DNA from: Bacteroidota bacterium
GTDB taxonomy: Bacteria; Bacteroidota; Bacteroidia; UKL13-3
Length of the DNA: 64,000 bases
NCBI GenBank assembly: GCA_027491355.1
Contig: JAIXWI010000036.1
Coordinates: forward strand, 1-64,000
Direction: 5' to 3'
Shown here piece by piece: positions 44,401 through 52,023 of the stretch. Every line of letters begins with the position of its first letter. Within the stretch, counting starts at the first letter, position 1. The notes beneath the pieces are model-generated. The model saw only the letters and a program-made list of their open reading frames with translations. It was not told the DNA's origin and did no database searches. Both the position numbers and the translations under genes were made by a program.

Positions 44401-46443
44401 TGAACCCTTAGGTGATAAGGTAGCTGGATTACCTATGGCACATCCATTAAGATAATAAAAGGCAGGTTTCTTTGTATCATTTAATTCATTGATACTACCA
44501 ATTGGGACATCTAATACACTCAATGAACCATGTCCTAAAAAAGTAAACATTTGTAAACCTTCATTTTGATACTTGAGCAGTTGTAACAAAGGATTCTCTG
44601 ATTGTGGGAGATTATTGTTTTGGTTGTATGTATGAACCAAATAGCCCAATCTACTTTTTTCAAGGTAGGGTTTGAGTCTGTATAATTGTTGGGTATAGGG
44701 CAATTGTTCTGTTTGGTAATCGGATCCTCCACTCACATGCAATACCTGTTTTTTCCACCACGCGACTGAACTAGATTGGCTCTCTAAAGCTTTAATTTTA
44801 GTCAGGTATTGCAGAACTTCTTCATTGTTAGATGCTGGCAATCGACCAGTTGCATAAGCAGGAAAATGCTGGTTAATTTTTGAGTATTCAGTATACAATT
44901 GATCTGACGGAGGATCACCAATAGTTGGTACAAGATTGTCATCATACAATTGGCTATTTTGCTTCAACAAATCAAGCTGATAGCCTTTACCCAATAAAAA
45001 TAAAAAACGTGGTGGTGGTTGTTGTAAATGGTTCAGATGATTGCACAATTTTTGAATGGCAATTGGGTGCAAGTGACCAAATGCGTATGTATTGGCTAAA
45101 TCTTCAATGAAATACAATTTGGTATTGAACTTTGCTGAACGGTAATTGGCATATTCCATAGCAGCTGGTTCTATTTTCTTGCTACTTACTATGACATAAT
45201 CTATTAACTCATCTGAAAAGTTTGTTTGAACCTGCGCTACTTTTAAGTCAGTAACTGGTAAGATAGAATCGTGGGGTATCAACAACATTTCTGCTGGTGT
45301 ATTTACCAATTTTATACCAATATTATTTTTGACCCAAGCTGCATTCAAATCAGAGACATTGAGCAACAATGTAGAATCATTGGGATGTGAATTGGCAGTT
45401 AAAACGCCTTTGCTCCCAGCAACAGCCAGCAGTTTTTGAATTTGTTTTGAGCAAAAAAGCTGTTGGTGTTTTGTTTGAAATTCAAGCAATGCAATAACTT
45501 GAACATCTGAACCTAATCCCAAATCATCAATCACCCGACACTGCACTTGAAAATCGGTATCAAGTAAATCTGCACTGAATTGTGTTTGAACTTCAATGGG
45601 CACTGCTCCTTTGTACAATGTATCAATGTTTACAACTACCTGTGACAATCGGTTTAGAACTCGAATATTGATATGATGATTGGGTGTGTTTGACCCACCA
45701 ACATAATAATCTGAAACACCCATTACAACTGCTTTCATTGTAATGACTGAATTTAATTGCAAAGGGTTAACATGAACATTGAACAACCTGGTTTGACCTT
45801 TTTCGATTGGGCCACTTGTCCAAGATTCGCCACCTGCATAAGCAGCAACATAATAAGACTCATTGGAAGGAAGTCGTTTTCCTCTGTAATAGAACTCCTG
45901 AGGAGCAATGGCAGTAACCTGCTCAAAATTTTGAAAGGGCAACAGCCCAATCGTATCAATTGTATTGATTTGTTGGTACCTCAATGTGTTTTGTTGACTG
46001 GCATCAACAATTGCCAAAAAATACCATGCAGTGTCTTCAAAAAGACCATTATACATGTGTGGTTGATCAATTTCTTGTTGGTACAAAGGCTGATCAATTT
46101 TTCCATTGTTTCTGTTGGCATAAAAGACAACAGCGTCATTTGCTTGTAATTGAGAATTATTTTCTAATTGTAATAGAACAGGTACTTCTTGCCCAAGTCT
46201 ATATAACGCAATTTGACTGGGATTGAATGTATTCAATGACCAACCTGCTGCTTGAATTTGTATGCCTTTAATTTGATAGACACCTGCTTTAACAATTGGG
46301 AATTTTAACAATTTACTGGCATTTGAAGCCCACTCAAACCCAAAATTATTTTGGGCTTTTGATACAAAGAAAAAGCCCAAACAAAAGCAGGTGAATACCA
46401 TCCATTGTTTGAGCTTATTCTGATATGTGAGCTTCCGAAACAT
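41440..46443 (-). CDS. PorU2-like T9SS sortase/gingipain-fold giant protein
   Basis: 1667 residues. Signal peptide (about 10-30, ending SKAQ), an N-terminal beta domain, then a gingipain-type C25 peptidase domain with FTFLGHGS (catalytic His 638) and YLNGCAIG (catalytic Cys 668), and a region VGDPPSD-like near 510. C-terminally there are long immunoglobulin-like and FlgD-like beta modules ending with a T9SS type A-like sorting domain (YPYPNPF, RIFTVDGRLV, WDGKDQFG, LANGVYFYTV). It fits the family named PorU2, thought to process or attach T9SS cargo. It faces the SPFH gene and is near the M20 gene upstream. Confidence 0.85.
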   Translation of the reverse strand: MFRKLTYQNKLKQWMVFTCFCLGFFFVSKAQNNFGFEWASNASKLLKFPIVKAGVYQIKGIQIQAAGWSLNTFNPSQIALYRLGQEVPVLLQLENNSQLQANDAVVFYANRNNGKIDQPLYQQEIDQPHMYNGLFEDTAWYFLAIVDASQQNTLRYQQINTIDTIGLLPFQNFEQVTAIAPQEFYYRGKRLPSNESYYVAAYAGGESWTSGPIEKGQTRLFNVHVNPLQLNSVITMKAVVMGVSDYYVGGSNTPNHHINIRVLNRLSQVVVNIDTLYKGAVPIEVQTQFSADLLDTDFQVQCRVIDDLGLGSDVQVIALLEFQTKHQQLFCSKQIQKLLAVAGSKGVLTANSHPNDSTLLLNVSDLNAAWVKNNIGIKLVNTPAEMLLIPHDSILPVTDLKVAQVQTNFSDELIDYVIVSSKKIEPAAMEYANYRSAKFNTKLYFIEDLANTYAFGHLHPIAIQKLCNHLNHLQQPPPRFLFLLGKGYQLDLLKQNSQLYDDNLVPTIGDPPSDQLYTEYSKINQHFPAYATGRLPASNNEEVLQYLTKIKALESQSSSVAWWKKQVLHVSGGSDYQTEQLPYTQQLYRLKPYLEKSRLGYLVHTYNQNNNLPQSENPLLQLLKYQNEGLQMFTFLGHGSLSVLDVPIGSINELNDTKKPAFYYLNGCAIGNPATLSPKGSGKIYAKDYLCNANKGALGWLAHSSLTLNGPLFDQMDEIYQSIATIKGAIGVQMQDALRHYTEDLDLYKIEHARQLILQGDPAIELYQPTDPDLQLDAQSVWVQTPSIHAQMSQIQIAIVVKNLGRAIDDSANISVKRILPNQQIIQLVNKRVPIPKNVDTVVYNIDGILPEQAGLNELVIRLSIADSLNEFNLENNSTQLVFYLPGSGIQSLLPLKFESIAKDSIVLSVQRLKQDIVSGALVFEIDTTPSFLPNNATYHQFIKTSNTNLYQQQLDTQLLKNTVYWWRVKTIEDSVLVTGTFKNDSQLFNSFTQSDFNQFIHQSSLHQLIADKELKRFNFANDVWSLGIENRRWDHRMMGITEPYLLNEGVGNCMSQGVVALVFDPNTGSRPVELNHYPFNCSYVQNNKSNISNRYYTFNTNTVLGEQQLVQFIQAVPAQFEIALFSRYASNIHSWQATTKQVLAALGAIKLLAIQTDYTAWALIGSKSNPLLTVEDTVSNAALAGNVQLPPLPNEPQDVNFLKLKKQITGKWYQGSFTTPWIGPVADFKIFNAVFKELEPNDKITIQCYVKNKMNEDSLLIETTSLDAISIGMLTKGNYPFVQFKFIYTDSVNRTPAQLANWRLTFLPLTELLVDPFKGVQFNPNQMIQGDQVSVQLPIRNISSQISDSCQIHWMVLDSMQRQVYSGYKTIPPVYAMDTTYFDVNFSSQFITGKCALVIEINPNRLFQEIDYSNNYFKTYFQVIPNQSVPNIEVLVDGRKIISGELISAKPTIELRLTDSYFTTLYPDSIPFELKIRKPNQSTFESINLRGSNVKYHSPSGQKKQAVLTYNPNFDLDGVYTLSTRTIDAIGNWSGAPTELQMEVKNAAAISHFYPYPNPFTTQMRFVFTLTGSEIPERIIVRIFTVDGRLVKEVNQSELGELHIGNNISSWYWDGKDQFGEQLANGVYFYTVNTQLKGRSMDINTVNNKEDEKYFKANIGKIYFMR

Positions 46444-46517
46444 CTTTGAACGAATACTACTTGTAAAAGCAGCTTGCTTGTAAAGATACGGACAATCTGT
46501 TTGGATTGCTTAACTAA

Positions 46518-47900
46518 TTACTTATTCAGCTTTGCAAAATTTTCAAAGAAATAAGGAATGGTTTCAATGCCCTTCAGGTAATTGAAAACACCATAATGTT
46601 CATTAGGGCTGTGCAAAGCATCACTGTCCAAACCAAATCCAAACAATACAGATTTGAGCCCTAGTTCTTTCTCAAACAAGGCTACAATAGGAATACTGCC
46701 ACCACCTCTAGTTGGCACAGGCTTTTTGCCAAAAGTTGTTTCCATGGCTGCTTCAGCAGCTTTATAGGCAACTGAATCAATAGGTGTAACAACAGGTTCA
46801 CCACCATGGTGCGGTTTCACCACAACTTTTACTCCTGCTGGTGCAATTGCTTCAAAATGTTTTTTAAACAAGGCAGTGATTTCGTCGGAAACTTGATGTG
46901 GCACCAAACGCATGCTGATTTTAGCAAATGCTTTTGAAGGCAATACAGTTTTTGAACCTTCACCGGTGTATCCACCCCATATACCATTGCAATCTAAGGT
47001 AGGTCTGATACCAGTTCTTTCTAAGGTATTGTATCCTTTTTCTCCCCAAACTGCATCTATTTCCAAATCCTTTTGGTAGGCATTTAAATCAAATGGTGCT
47101 TTGTTCAACTCTGCTCTTTCATTGGCTGTTAATTCTTGCACTGCATCATAAAAACCAGGAATGGTAATATGGTTGTTTTCATCGTGCATACTTGCAATCA
47201 TTTTTGCCAAAATATTGATTGGATTGGCAACTGCACCTCCATAAACACCACTGTGTAAATCGCGGTTAGGACCCGTCACTTCTACTTCAACATAGCTCAA
47301 TCCTCTTAAACCTGAATCGATACTTGGTACATCATTTGCAATCATTGAGGTATCTGAAATCAATACCACATCTGCTTTTAACAATGCTTTGTTGGCAATA
47401 CAAAATGGACCCAAGTTTGAAGAACCAACTTCTTCTTCCCCTTCAATCATAAATTTCACATTGCAATGCATTTGGTGTTTGGCCATCATGTATTCAAAGG
47501 CTTTTACATGCATGTATACTTGTCCTTTGTCATCACAAGCACCTCTAGCAAAAATGGCACCTTCCGGATGAATAGCTGTTTTACGAATTTCTGGTTCAAA
47601 TGGAGGCGAATCCCATAATTCTAATGGTACTGCCGGTTGCACATCGTAATGACCATAAACCAATACTGTAGGTAATTTGGGATCAATTATTTTTTCTCCG
47701 TAAACTATTGGAAAACCAGGTGTAGGAAACAATTGAACATTGTCTGCACCTGCAGCAATTAATTTTTCTTTGATGTATTCTGCAGCTTTGTGTACTTCAT
47801 ATTTAAATGCGGCATCTGCACTAATAGATGGAATACGAAGCAATTCAAACAATTCATCTAAAAATCTTTGTTGATTTTCTTGGATATAGGATTTAATCAT
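46518..47900 (-). CDS. M20-family dipeptidase
   Basis: 460 residues of the M20 metallopeptidase clan. Zinc-site residues appear in VYGHYDVQPA (His), ARGACDDKGQVYMH (bridging Asp), MIEGEEEVGSSNLG (Glu pair) and the dimerisation-domain His in LHSGVYGG. A lid or dimerisation domain spans roughly residues 190-330. Related dipeptidases cleave di- and tripeptides after import. No signal peptide, so it is cytoplasmic. 48 bases upstream of the DUF6141-like gene start. Confidence 0.93.
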   Translation of the reverse strand: MIKSYIQENQQRFLDELFELLRIPSISADAAFKYEVHKAAEYIKEKLIAAGADNVQLFPTPGFPIVYGEKIIDPKLPTVLVYGHYDVQPAVPLELWDSPPFEPEIRKTAIHPEGAIFARGACDDKGQVYMHVKAFEYMMAKHQMHCNVKFMIEGEEEVGSSNLGPFCIANKALLKADVVLISDTSMIANDVPSIDSGLRGLSYVEVEVTGPNRDLHSGVYGGAVANPINILAKMIASMHDENNHITIPGFYDAVQELTANERAELNKAPFDLNAYQKDLEIDAVWGEKGYNTLERTGIRPTLDCNGIWGGYTGEGSKTVLPSKAFAKISMRLVPHQVSDEITALFKKHFEAIAPAGVKVVVKPHHGGEPVVTPIDSVAYKAAEAAMETTFGKKPVPTRGGGSIPIVALFEKELGLKSVLFGFGLDSDALHSPNEHYGVFNYLKGIETIPYFFENFAKLNK

Positions 47901-47948
47901 AATTAGAATTTGAGGGTAAAAATAATGAATTTTAAGTTATCAAAGTGA

Positions 47949-48419
47949 TTACTTGTTCATTTGCGCAATGAATGTACTCAACTTTTCTGACTGTTGTGTG
48001 CCAATTAAAAGTTTTTGTCCATTTGTAAAATACAACTGCAGTCCTTTATTTCCGCTAATATTCAATGCTTTTCCGGCACCAAACAAACCTATTCGATAGC
48101 CCCAACCACCAAATTCTAGAAGAGCTGAGTAGGTTCTTATTTCAGCTTTTTGTATGCTATCCCAATTGTAAAATTTAGGTTTGAAATGGATTGGAAAAAA
48201 TTGAACCGATATGCCTTCATTGTGAACAGTTGTTGTAAGGCGAACACTCAAAATAAAAACTGTAACTAGTAACAAAACACACATTGGAAACAACCTATCA
48301 TTGAACCAAATTTGGTCAGCAATTGCAGCGCTCAACCATTGGTAAAAAGACAAAGTAAAAATACCCCCCAATAAAAGTAATAGCCAAATTTGTCTGAATT
48401 GTTGTGTTTCGCTGAACAT
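47949..48419 (-). CDS. DUF6141-like membrane protein
   Basis: 156 residues with two membrane helices (about 12-32 and 44-62) followed by a cytoplasmic PH-like domain carrying LEFGGWGYRIGLFGAGKALN and NGQKLLIGTQQSEKL, which I associate with the DUF6141 family. Function unknown. It directly follows the desaturase-like gene on the same strand (1-base gap). Confidence 0.65.
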   Translation of the reverse strand: MFSETQQFRQIWLLLLLGGIFTLSFYQWLSAAIADQIWFNDRLFPMCVLLLVTVFILSVRLTTTVHNEGISVQFFPIHFKPKFYNWDSIQKAEIRTYSALLEFGGWGYRIGLFGAGKALNISGNKGLQLYFTNGQKLLIGTQQSEKLSTFIAQMNK

Positions 48420-48420
48420 G

Positions 48421-48975
48421 TCATTTATTTTTTAAATCTTCTCTTCTTGGAGCACCAAATATAGGAACCATTATTTTCTCTAAAAACCTCCAAAAATAAA
48501 AACAGTCTAGTAAAGGATTCAAATAAGGTGTAATGACACAGTATGCAGTGTTTTTAAGACCTTGGTGGTGTAAGGCATGGTGTTTAGCTTTTTGAAACAA
48601 TCCAATTTGCTGAAAAAACCTAACAACAACAGGTACATTTACAGACGACATGTGTGCATATTTATGCAATTGATTGGCATTAGCGCCTAAAAATGCAAAC
48701 AAAACAATATGCCAAGTCAAGGCACCATTTAGGTAAAAAATAAGCACAATCAACCCCGAAACAAGGGTTAAATCCCAGGAACTTTGCCACCAAGTTTTAT
48801 TAATGAAGGCTGCCGGTTGTTCATGGTGCAACGTATTGGGTTCGACAATCCATTTGCCATAAATTGGTGTGGATGCTGAGCCAAAAGTATCTTCCGCCCA
48901 ATGAATCCATCCTGATACAAAATCAATGGCAAAAATGGTGAGTACTAATTCAATTGTGCAATAAAGTATATTCAT
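48421..48975 (-). CDS. CarF/TMEM189-type plasmanylethanolamine desaturase homologue
   Basis: 184 residues from the ATG at 48975 (a longer frame from 49056 overlaps the neighbouring gene and was not chosen). It has about three to four membrane helices and the family His pattern: H25 in GWIHWAEDT, H50-H51 in LHHEQP, H104 and H108 in LHKYAHM, and the pair of histidine doublets H132-H133 and H136-H137 in KHHALHH, followed by FFWRFLE-like end (FYFWRFLEKIM). In animals and myxobacteria this family makes the vinyl-ether bond of plasmalogens. Whether this protein acts on ether lipids here is inference. Its neighbours are a galactanase and DUF6141, giving no metabolic clue. Confidence 0.82.
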   Translation of the reverse strand: MNILYCTIELVLTIFAIDFVSGWIHWAEDTFGSASTPIYGKWIVEPNTLHHEQPAAFINKTWWQSSWDLTLVSGLIVLIFYLNGALTWHIVLFAFLGANANQLHKYAHMSSVNVPVVVRFFQQIGLFQKAKHHALHHQGLKNTAYCVITPYLNPLLDCFYFWRFLEKIMVPIFGAPRREDLKNK

Positions 48976-49043
48976 CTTGTTGGGGTTGTTTGTTTTGGTA
49001 TAATTTTTTTGAATAAATGTTAATGATTCAGTTGTACATCCCA

Positions 49044-50105
49044 TCAATGCATCCATTCAAGAACAGGCAAAGCTTTACCCGTAAAATCAAACCAAGCTTG
49101 GTTTTCCCATGAAGAACCTTGTGTAGATTGAGTCCCCTTATAGCTAACCCATTCTGCTCCCCAATAGCAAATTCCCAATACATTTTTCACTGGCTTGATT
49201 TGTTTAATCAATGCTTCCATATAAGCTTTTTGACCTGCAGGCGTAGCAGGAAATTCAGGAATCAACTGGGAATTCAACCCAATGACATTGTGTGTTTGAT
49301 CGTTCCATGAAAGGGTAAATGGATAGGCTGTTTCACAAATAAAAACAGATTTATTGTAAGCTATGGCTAGCGCATTCATATTCATTACAAGCGTGTCAAT
49401 GCTTTTACCATGCCAATTTGGATAATAACTCAAACCAATGACATCGTAATCCGTTTGTTTGAACAAATTGAAAAACCATTTGGCTGAAGAATGACCTGCA
49501 TAATGCAAAACTATTTTAGTTTGAGGACTGCATTTCCTTACAGCTAGAATGGCTGTATCTATGCATGATACAAATTGCGATGGCTGATTGATATGGCCTA
49601 ATGGCCACAAAAAACCATTGTTGATTTCGTTTCCAATTTGAATGTAATCGGGTTGAAATTCCTTGCTCAATTGTGCGGTATAATCATATACTTGTTTTTT
49701 CAGTAAAAAAAGATTGGTTTGACTCCAATTGGAAGGAATTGATTGAGCAGAGGGGTCGGCCCAAGTATCTGAATAATGCACAGACAACAGCGTTTTGAAA
49801 CCAAGTGCTTTGGCTTGAAAATTTAGAAGCTTCATTGTTTCGTTCCCTGCAAGAGAGTCGGCTGGGTTCACCCAAATACGAAGCCGAATCAAGTTGATAT
49901 GGGCATCCTTCAATTGAAGCAAAAGTGGTTTTGGATTGCCTTTTGCGTCTAAAAACTGAAAACCAGTTTTTTCAATAGCAGGTAGAAATGAAATATCTGC
50001 CCCATACAAACTCAAAATAGCTGCTTGGTTGGCATCAGGTTGATTTGTATTCTTATCCTTACAACCTAAAATAAAAATCAAAAAAAGAAAAAAAATATGA
50101 CGCAT
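49044..50105 (-). CDS. glycoside hydrolase family 53 arabinogalactan endo-beta-1,4-galactanase
   Basis: About 353 residues from the ATG at 50105 (in-frame alternatives at 50117 and 50129). Lipoprotein signal with lipobox ILGC. The TIM-barrel has the GH53 marks: LRLRIWVNPAD-like strand, LSVHYSDTWADPSAQ, the acid/base Glu in IQIGNEINNG and the nucleophile Glu in VFICETAYPF, plus GICYWGAEWV near the end. It cuts beta-1,4-galactan in plant pectin or arabinogalactan. No SusC/SusD pair or other sugar genes adjoin it, so it is an isolated surface enzyme. Confidence 0.9.
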   Translation of the reverse strand: MRHIFFLFLIFILGCKDKNTNQPDANQAAILSLYGADISFLPAIEKTGFQFLDAKGNPKPLLLQLKDAHINLIRLRIWVNPADSLAGNETMKLLNFQAKALGFKTLLSVHYSDTWADPSAQSIPSNWSQTNLFLLKKQVYDYTAQLSKEFQPDYIQIGNEINNGFLWPLGHINQPSQFVSCIDTAILAVRKCSPQTKIVLHYAGHSSAKWFFNLFKQTDYDVIGLSYYPNWHGKSIDTLVMNMNALAIAYNKSVFICETAYPFTLSWNDQTHNVIGLNSQLIPEFPATPAGQKAYMEALIKQIKPVKNVLGICYWGAEWVSYKGTQSTQGSSWENQAWFDFTGKALPVLEWMH

Positions 50106-50118
50106 GGTATGGTTCATT

Positions 50119-50604
50119 TTAAATGGCAATCATGTCTATTTTGTCTATTCCGAAACCATAGCCATTGGGAGTAATTTCTTGGACAATAAAACCCATTTTT
50201 TCATAAAACTGATAAGTATGTTGGCTGGTGCCTAGTGTGATTTGATGGGCAGGCCATTTTTCGTTGATAAGCGCCTTTCTGAATTCAAACAATGCTGTTC
50301 CCAAACCCTGATGATGGCAATCTGCATGAACCATTCCCCAAGCCAATCTGGCTTCAGAAATTCCTTTGACTATATAAAAGCCTGCACAAGCCAACACCTT
50401 TTCATCTTCATTGACTGCAACAAAATAAGCATCAGATACAGCATCTGAATAAGTTGGACTTTCATAGTCAGCCCCCCCAGATTGGTGCATCAACCATTTG
50501 ACAAATAATGACCTTTCAGATGCATCAAAGTACTTGGGACAGTTGCTATCAAAAATGGCCAAACTAGCTTGTTTGTAATGGTCTTTATAGGGTCTTATAT
50601 TCAT
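50119..50604 (-). CDS. GNAT family N-acetyltransferase
   Basis: 161 residues with the GNAT acetyl-CoA signature HHQGLGTALFEF near residues 96-107 and QFYEKMGF near 131-138. It transfers acetyl to an amine of unknown substrate. Its ATG overlaps the stop of a 44-codon frame (ATGA), consistent with coupling, and the galactanase gene starts 1-13 bases after its stop. Confidence 0.88.
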   Translation of the reverse strand: MNIRPYKDHYKQASLAIFDSNCPKYFDASERSLFVKWLMHQSGGADYESPTYSDAVSDAYFVAVNEDEKVLACAGFYIVKGISEARLAWGMVHADCHHQGLGTALFEFRKALINEKWPAHQITLGTSQHTYQFYEKMGFIVQEITPNGYGFGIDKIDMIAI

Positions 50605-50735
50605 TTTAATGAGGTTGCGATTATGCGAACTACAGCACTCCTACCCTTGTGGTATATGCCTTCATTCAATTCAACAATTTCTTCTTTCAAACAACTGAAT
50701 TCAAAATTATAAAAATCGGCTTTCAGTTCTTCCAT
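50601..50735 (-). CDS. candidate 44-residue small protein
   Basis: An ATG at 50735 opens a 44-codon frame whose product runs MEELKADFYNFEFSC to IIATSLK. It overlaps the last 13 bases of the upstream 100-residue gene and its TGA overlaps the GNAT start codon. This fits translational coupling but no family is recognised and there is no Shine-Dalgarno. It may instead be the degenerate or frameshifted end of the upstream gene. Confidence 0.4.
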   Translation of the reverse strand: MEELKADFYNFEFSCLKEEIVELNEGIYHKGRSAVVRIIATSLK

Positions 50736-51025
50736 TGTTCCCAGTATTGATTGATTTCTTCTTGGTTCTTGCATTGAATCATCAATGAGGTGACTGTATT
50801 GAATTCAAATAAATGGCTCGAACTCATGGCTCTGTATTTTTTTAATGCTAACGCAAATTGTACCATTTCAACTGTGGTTTCAGGAGTTGGGCTCATGGTA
50901 CTTACATGCAGTATCTTTGAATTTGGAATGATAGTCACATCATGATTGGCAGCAGCAATGTTATTTTCATTGAACCTAAAATTCAAATGTATTTCCGGAC
51001 TGCTAAAGGTTTGTATTGCACTCAT
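50723..51025 (-). CDS. hypothetical protein, 100 residues
   Basis: No signal or membrane helix. Sequence such as NFRFNENNIAAANHDVTIIPNSKILHV and EEINQYWEQWKN gives no recognisable family. Neighbouring frames are tightly packed: it follows the small lipoprotein gene by 6 bases and overlaps the candidate 44-codon frame. Reality is supported by position in the operon-like row only. Confidence 0.55.
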   Translation of the reverse strand: MSAIQTFSSPEIHLNFRFNENNIAAANHDVTIIPNSKILHVSTMSPTPETTVEMVQFALALKKYRAMSSSHLFEFNTVTSLMIQCKNQEEINQYWEQWKN

Positions 51026-51031
51026 TAATTT

Positions 51032-51277
51032 TTAGCTTTTTCTTCTTCTGTATTTTCCTCTTGTATGGTAATAATACCTCGAACGTGCTCTGTTTTTAAA
51101 GGCATTTTTATGGGTACTGACTGATTTTCTAAAATGTCCCTTCCTAAACCTTCCTCTTGAATCAATTGAAGGGGAAACATAACGGTAATTGCCTTTATCG
51201 TTTTCATCTAAAGGTTCAATATCGCATGCATTTAACAAGACACAAAGAAAAAAAACAACTCCGAATTTCCATTTCAT
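51032..51277 (-). CDS. small lipoprotein with a strongly basic tail
   Basis: 81 residues: signal helix (FGVVFFLCVLLNAC) with lipobox LNAC and lipidated cysteine at 18, then a short acidic stretch (DIEPLDENDKGN) and a C-terminal half extremely rich in Arg, Lys and Tyr (RSRYYYHTRGKYRRRKS). The basic tail could contact nucleic acid or anionic surface polymer. A competing frame at 51025-51207 on the same strand has no such features. Nothing similar is known to me. Confidence 0.6.
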   Translation of the reverse strand: MKWKFGVVFFLCVLLNACDIEPLDENDKGNYRYVSPSIDSRGRFRKGHFRKSVSTHKNAFKNRARSRYYYHTRGKYRRRKS

Positions 51278-51365
51278 AGGGCTGCAAATTGAGGTTTTTA
51301 AAATCTTGCTGAATTTAATTGAAATGCAGCAAATGCAAAATAATTACTAGCAACTAAAAAAAATC

Positions 51366-51397
51366 TTGCAAAATTAAATCTAACAGTTTTACCTTTG
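51366..51397 (+). promoter_or_regulatory. Bacteroidota-type promoter (TTG, 21 bases, TACCTTTG)
   Basis: TTG at 51366-51368 and an exact TAnnTTTG box TACCTTTG at 51390-51397 are separated by 21 bases, the best -33/-7 pair found in the window. Transcription would start near 51404, about 250 bases before the next good start codon. Confidence 0.6.
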
Positions 51398-51651
51398 TAG
51401 TGCATTAAGAATTCTTGAAAAAGAATACCAACCGAGTTAGATCCACGGTGGTAGAGCAATGCGGACCTCATGGTCAAAAAATCTAGAAATAACCCTTCCT
51501 GATTTTAGCAAAAGCCTTCTTCATGCAAAAAATATTTTTGCCATGAAAAAAATCTATTGTATCCGTTTGCCATCTGAGCTAAACAAACACCTGAAACACT
51601 TTAACCCTTTGTTAAAGCTAACAACTCATCTACTCATTCTAAGAAAATAAC
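51398..51651 (+). ncRNA. candidate long leader or small RNA upstream of two unknown genes
   Basis: After the promoter the sequence forms recognisable local pairs: ATTCTT and AAGAAT around a GAAA tetraloop at 51411-51426, and GACC with GGTC around TCAT at 51464-51475. The open frame at 51459-51650 lacks recognisable features and may be chance. It could be a structured 5-prime leader or a separate small RNA; a terminator with a T-run is not seen. Confidence 0.35.
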
Positions 51652-52020
51652 ATGAAACAAACATCAAAAAAAAACGTAGCCAGCCTGAGCTACAAAAACA
51701 AAAAGGCAGCAAACTTGGCAATTGAATTGGTTGAATTACCATCACCGTATTTACATGTCAATAAAAATCAGATTGCTGAAGACAGAGGTCTGCTCATTCA
51801 TTGTAAACATGGGCATTTGAACACCCTCATTGATTTGTACGGCATCAAAGAAAGTTTGTTGTTGTATTTTAATGAAAACAAACAATTTACTGGCGCCATA
51901 GCAGTGAACAAAAAAGCCAGACAGGTTTACCAAGTATCGGTACAACAGCGCTATGTATTGTTGGTAAAAGGAAACATCAGTACAATCACCAGTCAGTTAA
52001 ATGGCATTCAATATTTGTAA
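51652..52020 (+). CDS. hypothetical protein, 122 residues
   Basis: 122 residues, no signal peptide or membrane helix. The first 20 residues are very basic (KQTSKKNVASLSYKNKK). The rest is mixed alpha/beta with phrases such as LIHCKHGHLNTLIDLYGIK and QQRYVLLVKGNISTI. Family not recognised. It lies after a long leader and is followed 3 bases later by a second unknown gene, so the pair looks like an operon. Confidence 0.7.
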   Translation: MKQTSKKNVASLSYKNKKAANLAIELVELPSPYLHVNKNQIAEDRGLLIHCKHGHLNTLIDLYGIKESLLLYFNENKQFTGAIAVNKKARQVYQVSVQQRYVLLVKGNISTITSQLNGIQYL

Positions 52021-52023
52021 ACC

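Noticed and set aside
51025-51207. 60-codon minus-strand frame overlapping the small lipoprotein gene
   Set aside because: It has no signal or family match, while the overlapping 81-codon frame has a proper lipoprotein signal; the two cannot both be likely.
51459-51650. 63-codon plus-strand frame in the leader of the two-gene unit
   Set aside because: No conserved features and odd composition; kept only as part of the possible leader RNA.
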